From Polytrichum commune (Eukaryota; Streptophyta; Polytrichopsida; Polytrichales; Polytrichaceae), in the NCBI GenBank assembly GCA_950295325.1, contig OX485808.1, positions 38,956,527 to 39,020,526 of the forward strand: DNA of 64,000 nt, read 5' to 3'. The notes under the pieces are model-generated. The model was not told where the DNA came from, searched no databases, and saw only the letters and a program-made list of their open reading frames with translations. A program made the position numbers and the translations under genes. Shown here in pieces: positions 1-10,715 of the stretch. Position 1 is the stretch's first letter; every line of letters begins with the position of its first letter.

Positions 1-332
1 TCGCATTTGACAAGGGGCTAACACTAGTTCATGCAATCTCAAAGATGCTACCCAAAAAAAGAAGTTATGTCAAAATACTCAACAAAGGAGGGTTTTGCAT
101 CAAGGCCTTATATCAAGAATAGTACTCCTCCATGTACTCCATACATTTTGTCATTTTGATTACGTAGTCCAAATTTTTCTAAACACATCTCTTTTTGGTA
201 TCCATTTTTGGAGCCAGACCAAACCACGTACCACTCAAATATAGGTGCTTTAGTAAGGAAAACAACTGATTATGAAAAGTGAGAAGAGTAAGAAAAGTAA
301 CCGATTAAGAAAAGTTATGAGGGTTGTCTATA

Positions 333-553
333 TTGATTATTCCAATCAACGCGTGTTACTAATTGGAGTTACACAATGCAATACCTTTTAAATCATGAGT
401 TCAATTTATACTAACGAAAGTTCACTAGGTTGTGTGGACATTATAGAACACATTAAATGACTTTGCTTGGTAAAGTACTACTTTCTCAATAAAGTGTTTT
501 TATGATAATGCGTAACTTTAAATTAAAACACACACTAATTGGGATAAACAATG
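333..553. repeat. MITE, ACACTAATT-type TIR family, copy 1
   Basis: About 220 bp with imperfect terminal inverted repeats. The left end reads TTGATTATTCCAATCAAC and the right end reads ACACACTAATTGGGATAA. Next to each terminus is a GTAACTTTA/GGAGTTACAC-like segment. Related copies lie near 731-953, 23075-23330 and 43130-43330. No coding capacity is seen. The superfamily is not assigned. Confidence 0.6.
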
Positions 554-730
554 TAGTACTTCACAACAAATTGCATAATGTACTTTGGCTCATTTCCAAC
601 AGGTTACATGCTGACAACTTTCAGTTTTTCTTTATTAATTTGAGGAAGTTTCTCTAACTTCCTCTACAGTGATTGATTACTTTCCTGAAGTCTTGAAGTT
701 ATTTCTCAATCTCAACCGGTCGTCTCTAAG

Positions 731-953
731 TACACTGATTATCTCAATTAGTATGTGTGTTAGTATTTAGAGTTACGCAATGCTATAACTATGTCATGAG
801 AATGGTCAAATTTTACCAAACAAAGTTATTTATGTTCTATAATGTTTAAACATCCTATTCAACCTTTGTTTGTAAAAATTGTACTCATGTGTAAGACGTT
901 ATTGCATTTTGTCACTCCGGATACTAACACACACTAATTGGGATGATGAGTGC
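731..953. repeat. MITE, ACACTAATT-type TIR family, copy 2
   Basis: The left end (CACTGATTATCTCAATTAG) is the inverted counterpart of the right end (ACACACTAATTGGGATGA). The inside runs through an ATGCTATAACTATGTCATGAG stretch that recurs in the copy inside a kinase intron near 23.1 kb. About 590-730 is one arm of another repeat, the accggtt-containing family that forms a foldback at 6466-6885. Confidence 0.6.
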
Positions 954-1104
954 AGCAACTGGTTCTCCAAGTGCATTGGTCTTCTGCTACTATTTTATTC
1001 TTCTTTTCTTTGTTTTGTTTTGTTTTGTTACATCATTTACCATGATATCTATTATGCAAAATTCATTACATCTTATATACTTTGTGTACAAATCTCTCTC
1101 ACAT

Positions 1105-2606
1105 CACTAGTACATATTATAGCTCTTTTGAACATGAAAAATAGCCATTTTAACTAGTGTTTAGAACTTGGTCCGTAGTTCCCAACTGGTCCAAATAAAC
1201 GTTGTTTGGGTCATGTTCTAAGGGTCATGCCCCCTTTGACACAAACCCCCTCTTATTGTTGGCCTTGTCAGATTGCCCGCGTCCACCCTAGATTTCATGA
1301 CAAATTAATTCTGATGGCTCTTGACATAAATATATTCTTGCATGCAAACGGTAATATCATTTTTAGTACTTTCCAATTTCATTTTTTGGCCTGGTAATTT
1401 TTTGATTTGCGATAATTTTTTGTCGTAAATTTCAACATTAAATTTCAAAAAATGAATACATTCATTTAAAACCAAATTTGACACACATGTAGGGCCCTTC
1501 CCACCTACAAGATGAAACCAATGAGTACCAAGCCAATGTTTCAAACATTGGACTCCTAGCCCTACTCCAACACCTTGGCCACCAACCCATTATACTTCAC
1601 ACGTGCAAAAAGAGGGCTTTGAAGCTCTTTATATGTGAAGACCACTTTTACCTTGTATTGTAAGAATGTAGAAAGTAAAATACCTCTCATCCATCCAACA
1701 TAAAAACTTGTCCCTTATAGATTTTTGGCAAATTCATCTTAAATGATTTGGACTAGACTAACTTGGGGTCTTTGAACCTAAATTTGGCGTCTATCTGTAT
1801 AAAAATAGTATACGATAGTTTGTATACTATTTCAAGGCTTCTTTGTTGGATGAATGTAAAATACTTGTATGCAGTCATTTCCTTTTTTGTCCACATTGGT
1901 AATACTTAAGAAGGTGACTAGACTAAATTTGGGTCTTTGAACCTACATCCGGTATCTCAATGACTAAAAAAAGTAATATGCGCTTGTTTTCTATTTCAGG
2001 GCTTCTTTGTTGGATGAATGTAAGACACTTGTATACGGTAATTCCTTTTCTCCCTTCTCACATTGGTAATTATTTAGGAAGGTGGCACACATCTAGATCT
2101 CGACTAGACCTACAAGATTTTTAAAATTAAAACAAAGATAGAACATTCATTCATGGACATTCAATAATAAACATGGAATCTAGTGTGTGAGCTTTAACGA
2201 GTAGCCAAAAATATAACAACTAGAGGAAGGTACATATATGTATATAGACAACTATAAAATGATCTCTAAATTAAACAAAGTGAGAAAATAAGCCTTTTAT
2301 ATTGTACATTTAAAAATATGCATAGAATCTAGATATATGTATAAATTCGAATGGAATCTATGACTAATAAGTAGCCAAAAATATAATAGAAACTTCATGG
2401 ACCTTACGCATGGCCAACAAAATAACAAGACGGTATCATGGCCCACAAGAATGTGATTATAATCTACAAGATTAATAGCACAAATGTAGTGGTGGCCCGT
2501 ATGATAAAATGGCTTAATGGGGGTCCAAAATGAGTGTGGTCCTGACAATACAAATGACCATTGTGTTCATTCCAAGTTCATAAAAGAGCCATGATCTCTA
2601 CTAGTG
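1105..2606. mobile_element. Non-autonomous CACTA-type DNA transposon, copy 1
   Basis: The left end CACTAGTACATATTATAGC and the right end, read on the other strand as CACTAGTAGAGATCATGGC, are terminal inverted repeats that begin with CACTA. The element is flanked by the 3-bp duplication CAT (1102-1104 and 2607-2609), which is the CACTA/En-Spm signature. It is 1502 bp long and carries no recognisable transposase. An internal direct duplication of about 175 bp spans roughly 1749-2095 (shared phrase GGCTTCTTTGTTGGATGAA). The same interior occurs inverted at 37545-38685. Confidence 0.8.
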
Positions 2607-2639
2607 CATGCTTCACAAGGGTATATCTTTAGGGTGAAA

Positions 2640-3100
2640 TAAATGATGTGCTTGAAATGTTGAAGTCATTCAGGTATGTGCATATTATTAAAGGCTATGA
2701 TTATATATGATTTTTGGAGATCGGACTATAGTAGGCCTCATAAAAATAGGCATTCAAATAAATTAAACATATTAGCTTAATTTATACACGCCATGCCCTC
2801 ATCGCACCTAAAATAAGCATTTTTCAATAAATGGTTGAAAAGTGCTCGGAATTGGACAATTGGAGTATGTTTCGTATGGCATTGTGTGTGGCATGTTTTT
2901 GTCTTGACAATGGAAAGGCACTAATCAGCGCAAACGACCATCGGGTCTGCAAACTACGCGTTGGATTGTGTAAACTCGTCGTCGAGACGCACCCTGGACG
3001 TTTTCATAATGGTATTTTTTTCATAATTGATGCGCTTTGCTCTAATTGTTTTATGCGTTTCATGCGTCTATTTATAAAACAACTGGTTTAATGAAGCATG
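2640..3100. other. AT-rich spacer, nothing recognised
   Basis: An 86-codon open frame (2831-3091, +) is present but shows no recognisable motif, splice context or relative in the window. I see no other structure before the pogo-like element that begins near 3107. Confidence 0.4.
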
Positions 3101-3106
3101 GACTAT

Positions 3107-5035
3107 AGTCTAATCCCGATAGCACAACACTCGATGATACGACACCTCAATTATATGACACATTTTCCATCGACCAAACTTTCTAGTGTTTAATTTACCC
3201 CGATAATACGACTACGGCGCTCAATTACGACATTAGGTACGATTTGTCATATAATAGAGGTAATTAATGTGTGCATGTGATGGGACCCACAATAGGATTT
3301 GCCTTGGGATCAAGGAGCACATGGTGAATTCATTAGTGGGTTAACTCAAGTTGAATCAAGTTAATTGCTTTAAACCTTGGTGTGAAAACATACATTACAT
3401 TTTTGAGTCTTTGGGTTTGGATGGAGGTTGAAGGGTTTAGGGATTGTTGGATTGTTGGATTTGCAAATTATAATCCTCTAGTTGTTAATTTCTCTTCTTT
3501 GATTTGATTTTTTTCCTCACACTTGAATCTCACATCTCTTTAGTTTCAGTCCTCGCCAACTTATACACCTACATTTGCCCATGCCACTCTTCAATTTCTT
3601 GGCTCCGGAGGTGACATCAGTATTGAGTGGCGGATGCTTTTCATTTCGGTTATATTTTCAACAATTTCAGTGTTGATGACCACGTCTCTACACAAAATAG
3701 CTTGCACACAATTTGGTAAGCACAATTTGGTTATGCTGCCATAAAATATTTACAATATGCATGAGACTGGTTAATATTATCGTGTCCAACCAAATAAGAC
3801 AATAGCCCAAGGAAAGGTTTGTGGGCTCAAATTAAGAATGACCGTCTCACTTTTGCTCTTGCTATAAACACAACAAGCATTGACAAGTTGAAACTTGTGA
3901 TTATTTACAAATCTCTACGCCCAAGATGCTTTGGAAGGTGGTTGCCAACAAATTATTTGTGGTGGTTTCCAAACCAAATGGCATGGATGACATCATATGT
4001 ATTTGAGAGTTGGATGATGAACCTCGGTGTTCATTTCAAGTTTCAAAAAGCGGAAGGTACTTTTACTTATGGACAAATTTGTTACTCATTCTCTCAATGA
4101 TGTTGGTAGGGGTGGATCATCTGGTTTTCAACCTTGTAATTGAGTAATATTACTATTGCTTGCTTACCACCTAAAGTTATAAGGTGTGGTACAATTATTA
4201 GATCAGTTTAAGAAGAAGCTTTTGGAATGGGTTCTATCTCAATTTGATTCCTCTACTACTCACTAGGACTGAGGAATATAACGCCTTATGTAAAGCATGC
4301 TATTATCTGGTGCTCTCAAGTGTGAAGTGCCAAATTTGCCATGGATCATGAATGTGAGAAATAGAGAATGAATGAAGCAACAAATGAATGGACAAGTCTC
4401 ATTTCCTCTTTGAATCTTGGAACTGAAGAAATGCCTATTGAAGAATATGTGCCATTGGCAGGAGAGGAAATTGTTGATGTAGAGTACAACATGGTTGAGT
4501 TGTTGGATTTGGCATGGGATACAAAACTCCATTTGGGTTTAGATGTGAATGAAGAACCAATGTCAATGGGAATAATGTGGTGACCAACCAACACCAATAA
4601 TCAAGCTTCATGAAGGCCATGAGTATGCCCAATTACTATCAACTCTAAGCATCCTTCGGAGTTTTCAGTTGTAGATGTGATGAACATGCAACCATTATGA
4701 ATAAATTAAACAAGATGTTAATTTCCAACATCAACAAACATCATCAGAAGATAATGAATTCTTACTTTTATAGTGTGTGATATGGTGAAGACATTGTTAC
4801 GGGATTATATATTTTTAAACTCCATATTGTGTGGCATTGTGAGGTTATTTCTCTAATAAAAATGTTTTTTCATACTAATATATCTTTATTGTTTATACAA
4901 ATTACCATGTTACATTGTAATAGGCCATTTTCTTGAAAAACCTCAATAATATGACATTTAAGGCCAAAATGTCATATTATACATTTGGAGAATGGGATAC
5001 TTTCTTGCATGACCAAACTTGTCATATTAACCGGC
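3107..5035 (+). mobile_element. Decayed pogo/Tigger-like DNA transposon
   Basis: The left end (CTATAGTCTAATCCCGATAG) is followed by several reiterations of an 'acgacactcgataatacgac'-type subterminal motif. The right end near 4921-5035 carries the inverted motif (TGTCATATTA, twice) and closes with CAAGAACAATAC. The same end structure bounds a shorter relative at 9355-9985. A damaged DDE transposase lies inside on the plus strand. Exact termini and the target duplication are uncertain because the ends have diverged. Confidence 0.65.
3819..4583 (+). pseudogene. Degenerate pogo/Tigger-type DDE transposase
   Basis: Two surviving open segments were read. The segment at 3819-4100 translates to a stretch with 'KNDRLTFALAINTT', 'SLRPRCFGRW' and 'AWMTSYVFESWM'. 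This matches the core of pogo/Tigger (DDE_1, CENP-B-related) transposases, where an 'R.T..L..N..G..KL....IGKS..PRCF' block is followed by 'AWMT...F..W'. The segment at 4368-4583 is acidic and would fit the C-terminal region. The two are separated by non-coding sequence, and no N-terminal helix-turn-helix region is seen upstream. Length is far below the usual 400-600 aa, so this copy should be inactive. The family call rests on recognised motifs, not on a search. Confidence 0.6.
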
Positions 5036-5044
5036 AAGAACAAT

Positions 5045-6465
5045 ACTTGCTAACTTTTGATTTTCGATAATTATTTCTTGGTAATTGATAAAAAAAAAAT
5101 CTTTGTTGCATGCAATTTCTAAATCCCTTTTAAGTAAAATTTATAGTAGCTTACACTATCTCTCTGGGAGTCCCATTTTACAAAGTCAGGTACTTAGTGG
5201 TGAAGTCCCAACTTCATCAAGGTCTTAGCAGCCAACACAAAATGGAAAGTTACATTTTCTGGGATTTGGGGTGCCATAGTGTAAAGGCAAAGTTCCAAGT
5301 GCAAGTCCTAATTAAGTCCCAAACATTTTGCGAAGCCTTGAGCCTATCTTAATAACTTGGGTATAAGCAAACTACAATGTTCTTACTTTGACGTCACTTT
5401 ACAATTTTTACAAGTCATTGATAAGTTACAATAAATCCTACACTCAATGGTCTTTACATCATATGAAAAAGGTCTCATGTATAATATGATATAATGTTAA
5501 TAACAAGATATTTAGAGAAAAATATATTGTCTTACCAAATGTTTACATCATATAAGGGACATTTGTGTCAGTTACATATCTAGAATTACAGTCCTTATGA
5601 AGCACGTATAGGAACTTATTTTTTATAACTTATGTAGTAAAAATGTCCAATATTCTCTTCAAAATTCATGAATATAGTGTGGATTAAATGATTGATGTTT
5701 GTAGACAAATTTGAGGACATGTTTGAAGGCTTAGGACTTTTCAAATGCCCACTAACAACATACAACGATGAATTCATAAATAGCTTCATAAATAAATAAA
5801 TAAATCCTTTTCATCAAAAAAACGATATTATATGTCGCAAAGCATGGCTTCAAGTACTCACCTTTTAAAAAGTCAAAAAACGTACATCTATCTTATACAA
5901 TGATGATGTCAACACTATGGCATATGTGGTGGATAGGGGGCATTTAGTTTGGATACATACACAATGGATAAGATTTTGGTCTTAAATATGTGGTGGATAG
6001 GATTTTCGGGCATGTGTAGGTTCATCCACCTACAACATGCTTGAACCCTAGAAGTGCTTTAAAAGGACTCCAAAATTCTCCAAAAATGGACACTCTAGGT
6101 TGCTTTCGTCCACTTGAATTTTTGAGATTGACTTGTTTGAAATTCTTAAGTTCTTACTAGACATGGTTACACATAATTAAAAAAAGACTATGGTGTCTTT
6201 TGTTCTTAGTGCCCTCTTCATGGTTGTGAATCATATTATCATTGGCATTTCATCATTGCAATTCATTGTTAATATTTGTTCACAAAATGTCAAATTGAAA
6301 GTAGGCAAAGCCCCACTCCCCAAACCCCCTCCAAAACTTTCTTACTCATCACACATGGGTCACACACCTTTTTTTCCTTCTAGCGGGGGTTGGGATGAAT
6401 CACGAATCCCATGATATGCAAAGATATGAATCCCTTGATATGCAATGAATGGGATAAGCTAGTTG
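5045..6465. other. AT-rich spacer, nothing recognised
   Basis: Only low-complexity AT-rich sequence was seen, including a short AAAT tandem near 5785-5805. No splice-linked frames, terminal repeats or RNA genes were found. A short open frame (6190-6414, +) has no family features. Confidence 0.4.
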
Positions 6466-6885
6466 CCGATGAACCGCTCAAGGTCGAGAAATAACCGGTC
6501 AAAGTTTCAAGACTTGGGGAGAATTCCAATAGGTTCAAAAGAATAGTCTATGGAATATTCCACAATTCAATAAGGAAAAAAAAGGGGGAGGTTGCCAACA
6601 TTTAGCTGGTTGGACTTGGAAACACTAGGATATCAACCGATTATGCCCAAAAATCTTCCCAAACGTTGCCTTCATATTAGTGTTTGGAGAGATTTTTGGG
6701 CATAATTAGTCGATATTGGAGTGTTTCTCAGTTCAACAAGTTACATGTTGACATCGTTTGCTTTTTTCTTCATTAAATCGGGGTACGTTTCATAAATTCC
6801 TCCAAAACGATGGGTAGTTTTCTTCAAGTCTTCAACTTCACCGGTAATTCCTCAACCGGTTCATCTACAACTATACTAAATAGTC
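6466..6885. repeat. Foldback element with ~190-bp arms
   Basis: The left arm, about 6466-6660, contains 'aaataaccggtcaaag', 'caattcaataagg', 'ggttggacttggaaacac' and 'gattatgcccaaaaatc'. The right arm, about 6680-6885, holds the same landmarks in reverse order and complement ('gatttttgggcataat', 'gtttctcagttcaac', 'cttcattaaatc', 'ttcaccggtaattcc'). The loop is about 20 bp. Single arms recur near 590-730, 34610-34835 (inverted) and 42915-43110. It codes for nothing; transcription would yield a long hairpin RNA. Confidence 0.75.
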
Positions 6886-6889
6886 CTAC

Positions 6890-7581
6890 TATTCAAGGCC
6901 ATGGTAATTTTCTACAACCCATGCTAATTTTCATAATAAGAATTAATGTGGGCCACATGAGCTCTCAACCCACACTAAATCTCTAGTGAATTCTAAAGTA
7001 GGAAATCAAAAAAATGAGTGTGAGCCACAATAACTGTGTTCCTAGAAAACTAGTATGGGCGATTATCTTATTTTGTGCTACTTTTGTCCAAGAACCAAAA
7101 ATCATTGTGTTGGGCATAAGTCTTCATGAAGACAGAGGGAAGACCCAGGATGGTGGACCCATGTTGAGTCCACCTTGACGAGAAAATTAGTGCGGCCCAC
7201 ACTAATTATTATTTCCATGCTAATTTGCCACCCACACTAATGGGACTATTTAGTCTCGCCGCCCGTGCTCTCATTTATTGCTTGATATCCGTGTGCATGA
7301 TCCACGATCCCTTGGCACATAACTCAATACACAACTTGTCAACACACGCGGACCTTGGTCAAAGGAGGTCAAGGGATATGTATCATGCATACGTACACCA
7401 ATACAAATGCTACTTTAAAGGACTTGCTTTGAAGGATCCGAGAGTACTAAGTTAATAAGCCTCATAAGGAGCCCCGGGGGGTTGAGCCTGACACGTTAAC
7501 TTAACTAAGTTATCATGGAGCAAGCAAATGCACCTCCACAAGCAAGTGGCCATCTTCTCACATATTGATATTCATGACACC
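6890..7581. other. Spacer with scattered 'cccacactaat' motifs
   Basis: The short motif 'cccacactaa(t)' and its complement recur several times (for example near 6970, 7195 and 7230), suggesting fragments of a MITE. I could not delimit an element. An open frame at 7225-7455 has no recognisable features. Confidence 0.35.
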
Positions 7582-7584
7582 TAA

Positions 7585-8139
7585 GGGCCGAGTTCCATGT
7601 GCCGGTCCCAGTCCGTTTTTTAAATGGGTGAGAAACGGGTGACATCATCCAAAAAATGGGTGATGTCACCCATTTTATGGAGGGGTACTTCTATGTGGGG
7701 TGCTGGTTTTTTTCGATTTCCTACTTTCTAGCTAAATTTGGTGAGTGATAAGACATGACACTTTATGAAGGTCACGGCCCACGGGCAATGAAGGTCATCC
7801 AGATTCTAAAAACATCATAAAATACACGTTCCCTAGGAGTACTCCTCAAAAGAAGGGACTAGAAGAACAAAGTGGCCTTTAGTATCCAAGGGTGTACCCT
7901 AGGTGACCGGCCGATCCGGTCACCGGAGCTTTCTAACCGGCACATGTCCTTCTTGTGACCGTTAGGACCGCTGGTCCTTTGGCACCCGTTCTTGCACAAC
8001 ACAAAATGTGGGACACCCATCCATGGGGGGTACCGGTCCTTGGGTGAGAAGGCTGGGCACATGGCACCACCCTCTTTTCACCGGCCCACCCATTTATTTT
8101 GAAAAAAACGGACCGGGACCGGCACATGGAACTTGGCCC
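7585..8139. mobile_element. PIF/Harbinger-type MITE, 555 bp
   Basis: The left terminus GGGCCGAGTTCCATGTGCCG matches the right terminus read in complement, GGGCCAAGTTCCATGTGCCG. The repeats continue through GGTCCCAGTCCGTTTTTT and GGTCCCGGTCCGTTTTTT. The flanking 3-bp duplication is TAA (7582-7584 and 8140-8142). GGGCC ends with a TAA duplication are the hallmark of PIF/Harbinger (Tourist-like) elements. The open frames inside are short and overlap each other, with no transposase motifs. Confidence 0.8.
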
Positions 8140-8212
8140 TAAGTTAGTTCCATTTGGGGAGGCTGAGCAATTGGAATTCTATGGAAGAGCCCGGGGATCG
8201 ATCAGTACTAAC

Positions 8213-8543
8213 TACACTAAATATGATATTTAGTATTTGATTATATTTAGTGTTGTTACCACCTTATCCTGCTCAATACTAATTTTCAAATTTTTGATAG
8301 TTAGTGTTAGACATAAATGCACCGCCACCTTCCCTACTGTCACCTCCTTTCTCCTTTTATCAATGCTAATTTTTTCCATATCCTTACTAACACTAAATTC
8401 GTGCACGGAGCTTCCACAAATGATCATAGTTGATATTTAGTGTTTGAGTTTACATTTAATGTTACTTACTTTCATAGGGTTAGTGATATTTAGTGTTTGC
8501 GTTCGTATCTAGTGTATCAAACACTAAATATCATATTTAGTGT
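8213..8543. repeat. Small MITE with self-complementary termini
   Basis: The left end ACACTAAATATGATATTTAG and the right end AAACACTAAATATCATATTT are inverted repeats, and each terminus is itself nearly palindromic (AAATATGATATTT). The interior holds several 'tttagtgtt' words. No convincing target duplication was seen. Confidence 0.5.
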
Positions 8544-8915
8544 ACCGTTTCAAGCCAAAAATAAATGCTTAAATTGGGGCACAGGCCCCGAATTAGTCGT
8601 GTGTGTTTATCAACAAGAAATTTGTAGGCGGACGTTTTTTGCTTCTCGGCCCCCTTCCCAATGCGAAATCCGATGTGAGTGTCCTAGCAAGAGAGGGGTG
8701 AGTGTGATAACTTAGTAATCCGTAAAACAATATAGTTTAAAAAAAAAATCTCCTGTTCTTTCCAACTAATAAACTTTTCTCCATGTTAGTACCACTTTAT
8801 CAATCCTTGCAGCAGCTAATAACTCAACATTTTAAAGCAGAGCGTGCTTAAATCGACTCTTTGATTGATTTAGCTTCTTTTGGATCCCAAAGGGATTGTT
8901 GTCATGCATGACTAA

Positions 8916-10712
8916 GGGCCGCTGCACACTACGGTGGAGAAGTGCACTGGTCGGTCAAAAAGTTTCGCCCAAGACATGGTTGTTTGAGGCGAGGGATGGT
9001 ATGCTGGAGAAGATGAAAAGACGATAAAATAATGCCTTAAGAAGTCTTGACCGGCCGTAGTGTAACCACCTAGAGGAGAAGTGTATTGGACAACTTCACC
9101 AAGAGGAGAAGTCCACCAGACTACTTCACTAAACGGGTGAAACCATAGTAGAAACCTTCACCCCTAAATGACCATTATATTGATATTTTAAAACATTATA
9201 TTGATAAAAAGAGAGAGTATATGGCAATGTTTTAGAACTTCTTTCATGACAATGATACATTTGAAAATGTTCCACCTCTACAATACATCCAAATTAAGGT
9301 AAATAAGTAGCTAATATTATCTTCTTATTGATTTGAAATGAAATTACATGTTGCTATAGTCAAACTCGTTACTACGACACTCGTTTATACGACACCCTCA
9401 ATATTACAACACATTTTTACGAGACCAGACTTTTTAGTTCAAAACTCCCTCTTTTATACGACTACAACACTCGATAATGCAACATATAGAATCTCCGTTT
9501 TGTCATATTAAAGAGGTAGTTAATGCTAGAATTTTCTACCTAGTATGTTGCCTTGTACATGGGTGATATAGTATCACTAGTATCTTGATGCTAAACGTCA
9601 TGCATCATTGTTGTCTAGTTTCTTATTAGATAACTATTTATATTTTGGTGTTAATGAAATTATTAGTTTCCAAAAGTTAGTTGGGAATTTAGATAAGATG
9701 ACAGTTGCTAACTTGGGTAGGCAACACCAAAGATCTTTGAACTCTTATTTTAAGAGTTCATGAAAATATTTGTAATTGTTTGGAGTTATAAGTTATTATT
9801 TCATACCATCTATATTGCTTAAACTCGTTGTATATATATTTTAAGCTTAGATTACTTATGTTTTCTTATTCCCTCAATAATATGACAACTTTACGTCATT
9901 TGTCATATTAATGAGAAGACGACACCTTGATAATACGACTTTTTTGTATTTCCCAAAAATGTCATACTAAAGAGGGAGAACAATAGTGCAAAGATTTCTC
10001 TCAGGGCGATCACACCCCCTTACGTTTCATAACCATGTGCGATAAAAATTTGCTACCCTATATTATATGCCATATATAATTTTAAAATTTATGATGTTTT
10101 TTCTACATATGCATAACCATTGATAATATCTTTTGTATATTTTTTGAAATTTGTGAGCATCTTAATTGTTTAATACAATGTTTTAGTTGAATTTTGCATC
10201 ATTCTAGTTAGAAACGGTATGTTTTATAAAGTTTATCAAAAAAATATCATCAAATTTGGTTACTTTAAAAAAAAATTATGTAATAGATACCGTGTATATC
10301 TACTCATGAAATAAAATAAAAATTTGACCCATTTTGGTGATGCTTTATGTAAAAAGTAGATTTTATTTATCGCACGTGGTGTTCAACTTGACAATGAAGT
10401 GCACCCCTTGAGGGATTTCTTTAAGGAAGAAAAGTTTTATTGAAGTTGGAGTTCTCCGGAGGCCACGTTTCTTGTCCGAGGCTTTGAGATTGCCCAAGAA
10501 ACTTGACCTCCGGAGAACTCCCCTTGGAAAAAGTGTCGCCACATTGCCAACCATGTCATTATTTCATCCATGTACAAAGTTCTCCACCAAAGGACTCTTG
10601 ACCGTAGTGTAAACCACCACCCGACAAGAGTGTCACTCTTGGCCAATCAAATTTCAGAATTCCCCTAGAATTCATGACTGGAGGACTTCTCCACTGTAAT
10701 GTAAAGCGGCCC
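8916..10712. mobile_element. PIF/Harbinger-type element, 1.8 kb, with nested insertion
   Basis: The left end GGGCCGCTGCACACTACGG and the right end, read in complement, GGGCCGCTTTACATTACAG are inverted repeats, both continuing into 'tggagaagt'. The flanking TAA duplications lie at 8913-8915 and 10713-10715. A pogo-like element sits inside at about 9355-9985. Apart from that insertion, the interior holds no recognisable transposase, so the element is non-autonomous. Confidence 0.75.
9355..9985. mobile_element. Short pogo-like element nested in a Harbinger-type element
   Basis: The left end CTATAGTCAAACTCGTTACT runs into reiterated 'acgacactcg' and 'tacgacaccc' words. The right end carries 'tgtcatatta' and 'taatacgac' and closes with AGAGGGAGAACAATAG. 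The ends resemble those of the 1.9-kb pogo-like element at 3107-5035, so this is probably a deletion derivative mobilised by the same transposase. It codes for nothing recognisable. Confidence 0.65.
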
Positions 10713-10715
10713 TAA

